Origin: Desulfuromonadales bacterium
GTDB taxonomy: Bacteria; Desulfobacterota; Desulfuromonadia; Desulfuromonadales; BM103
Reading direction: 5' to 3'
DNA length: 6,189 nt
Assembly (NCBI GenBank): GCA_029859485.1
Contig: JAOUDB010000165.1
Coordinates: forward strand, 1 to 6,189
The first letter of the stretch is position 1; every line of letters starts with the position of its first letter. Of this stretch, positions 5,662 to 6,189 are shown in pieces. Under the pieces are notes generated by a model, which saw only the letters and a program-made list of their open reading frames with translations, searched no databases and had not been told where the DNA came from. Position numbers and translations under genes: made by a program.

Positions 5662-6189
5662 ATGAGTGAATTCTTCGACATCCTGGAAACCCGCCCGCCG
5701 GAACAGCGCGAGGCTGAACTTTTTACTCTCCTCTCGGCCCAGGTCGCACACGCTCAAGCGTCTGCGCCGGCTGTCGCCGATATGCTTGCCGGTGTCGATG
5801 CCACGACCCTGGTTCGCCGCAGTGTCCTTGAAAAATTGCCCCTTCTCCAAAAGTCAGAGTTGATCGAACGCCAAAAGCAGACGCCTATTTTTGGAGGTCT
5901 GACCGCTCTAGCTCCTCCCGAACTGGGTCAGATTTTCGTTTCACCCGGACCGATTTTCGAGCCGGGTGCACGTCGCCCAGATTTCTGGCGCTTCTCCAGG
6001 GCCTTGCATGCCGCAGGCCTCAGGGGCGGTGAAACCGTGCAGAATTGTTTCTCCTACCATTTTACACCAGCGGGGATGATGTTCGAATCGGGAGCCCAGG
6101 CGCTTGGCTGTGCTGTGGTTCCGGCCGGTGTCGGTCAGACCGAGCTCCAGGTCCAGGTCATGCAACACGTTCGGCCGCAAGCTTATGTG
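5662..6189 (+). CDS. PaaK-like protein (phenylacetate-CoA ligase family), N-terminal part, cut by the right window edge
   Basis: The frame runs from the ATG at 5662 to the window end without a stop, giving 176 residues of a protein usually about 400-450 long. An in-frame TAA at 5656-5658 rules out an upstream start; the ribosome binding site (GGATAAG, overlapping that stop) is weak. After an amphipathic N-terminus (MSEFFDILETRPPEQRE), residues 53-76 (RRSVLEKLPLLQKSELIERQ region) resemble the pre-P-loop segment of PaaK enzymes. FWRFSRALHAAGLRGGE follows the loop as in PaaK, then NCFSYHFTPAGMMFESGAQALG and VVPAGVGQTE. The glycine-rich TSGTTG-type loop expected near residue 95 is replaced by SPGPIFEP (94-101). 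The family role is ATP-dependent activation of phenylacetate or a related aromatic acid to its CoA thioester. Activity here is uncertain because of the altered loop and because the catalytic C-terminal part is outside the window. It probably belongs with the upstream transporter. Confidence 0.8.
   Translation, partial: MSEFFDILETRPPEQREAELFTLLSAQVAHAQASAPAVADMLAGVDATTLVRRSVLEKLPLLQKSELIERQKQTPIFGGLTALAPPELGQIFVSPGPIFEPGARRPDFWRFSRALHAAGLRGGETVQNCFSYHFTPAGMMFESGAQALGCAVVPAGVGQTELQVQVMQHVRPQAYV

Overview
The window is a single plus-strand transcription-direction block from a Gram-negative, moderately GC-rich bacterium. It carries an ABC uptake system of the branched-chain amino acid (HAAT/Liv) type, embedded between two adenylate-forming CoA ligase genes. 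The periplasmic binding protein with a Sec signal peptide, the strong Shine-Dalgarno sequences and the family-level protein features suggest a proteobacterium in the broad sense (Alphaproteobacteria or the former deltaproteobacteria). I cannot place it more precisely from the sequence alone.

Layout: (1) 2-1219, the C-terminal two thirds of a long-chain-type AMP-dependent acyl-CoA synthetase, cut by the left window edge. (2) 1240-2133, a LivH-type permease. (3) 2137-3201, a LivM-type permease. (4) 3202-3310, a spacer with two hairpins. (5) 3311-4558, a periplasmic substrate-binding protein. (6) 4559-4692, a spacer with a 13-bp hairpin, a perfect 14-bp inverted repeat and a direct repeat that allows competing folds. 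(7) 4693-5514, a LivF-type ATPase with a basic C-terminal tail. (8) 5515-5661, an AT-richer spacer that may hold regulatory signals. (9) 5662-6189, the N-terminal part of a PaaK-like (phenylacetate-CoA ligase family) protein, cut by the right edge. All genes point the same way. No RNA gene, mobile element or CRISPR array is visible.

Functional reading: the binding protein, LivH, LivM and LivF make four of the five usual parts of a Liv-type importer. The second ATPase (LivG) is not in the window and probably lies just upstream. Two CoA ligases flanking the transporter suggest that the imported compound is a carboxylic acid (aromatic, phenylalkanoic or fatty acid) activated to its CoA thioester after uptake, rather than leucine, isoleucine or valine. 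This is inference from gene context. The binding-protein gene is bracketed by intercistronic stem-loops, as expected where a periplasmic component must be made in excess of its membrane partners.

The overall gene set is a recognisable arrangement, not an obviously new system. The most notable points are the replacement of the usual TSGTTG-type nucleotide-binding loop in the PaaK-like protein by SPGPIFEP, and the mutually exclusive RNA folds predicted upstream of livF.
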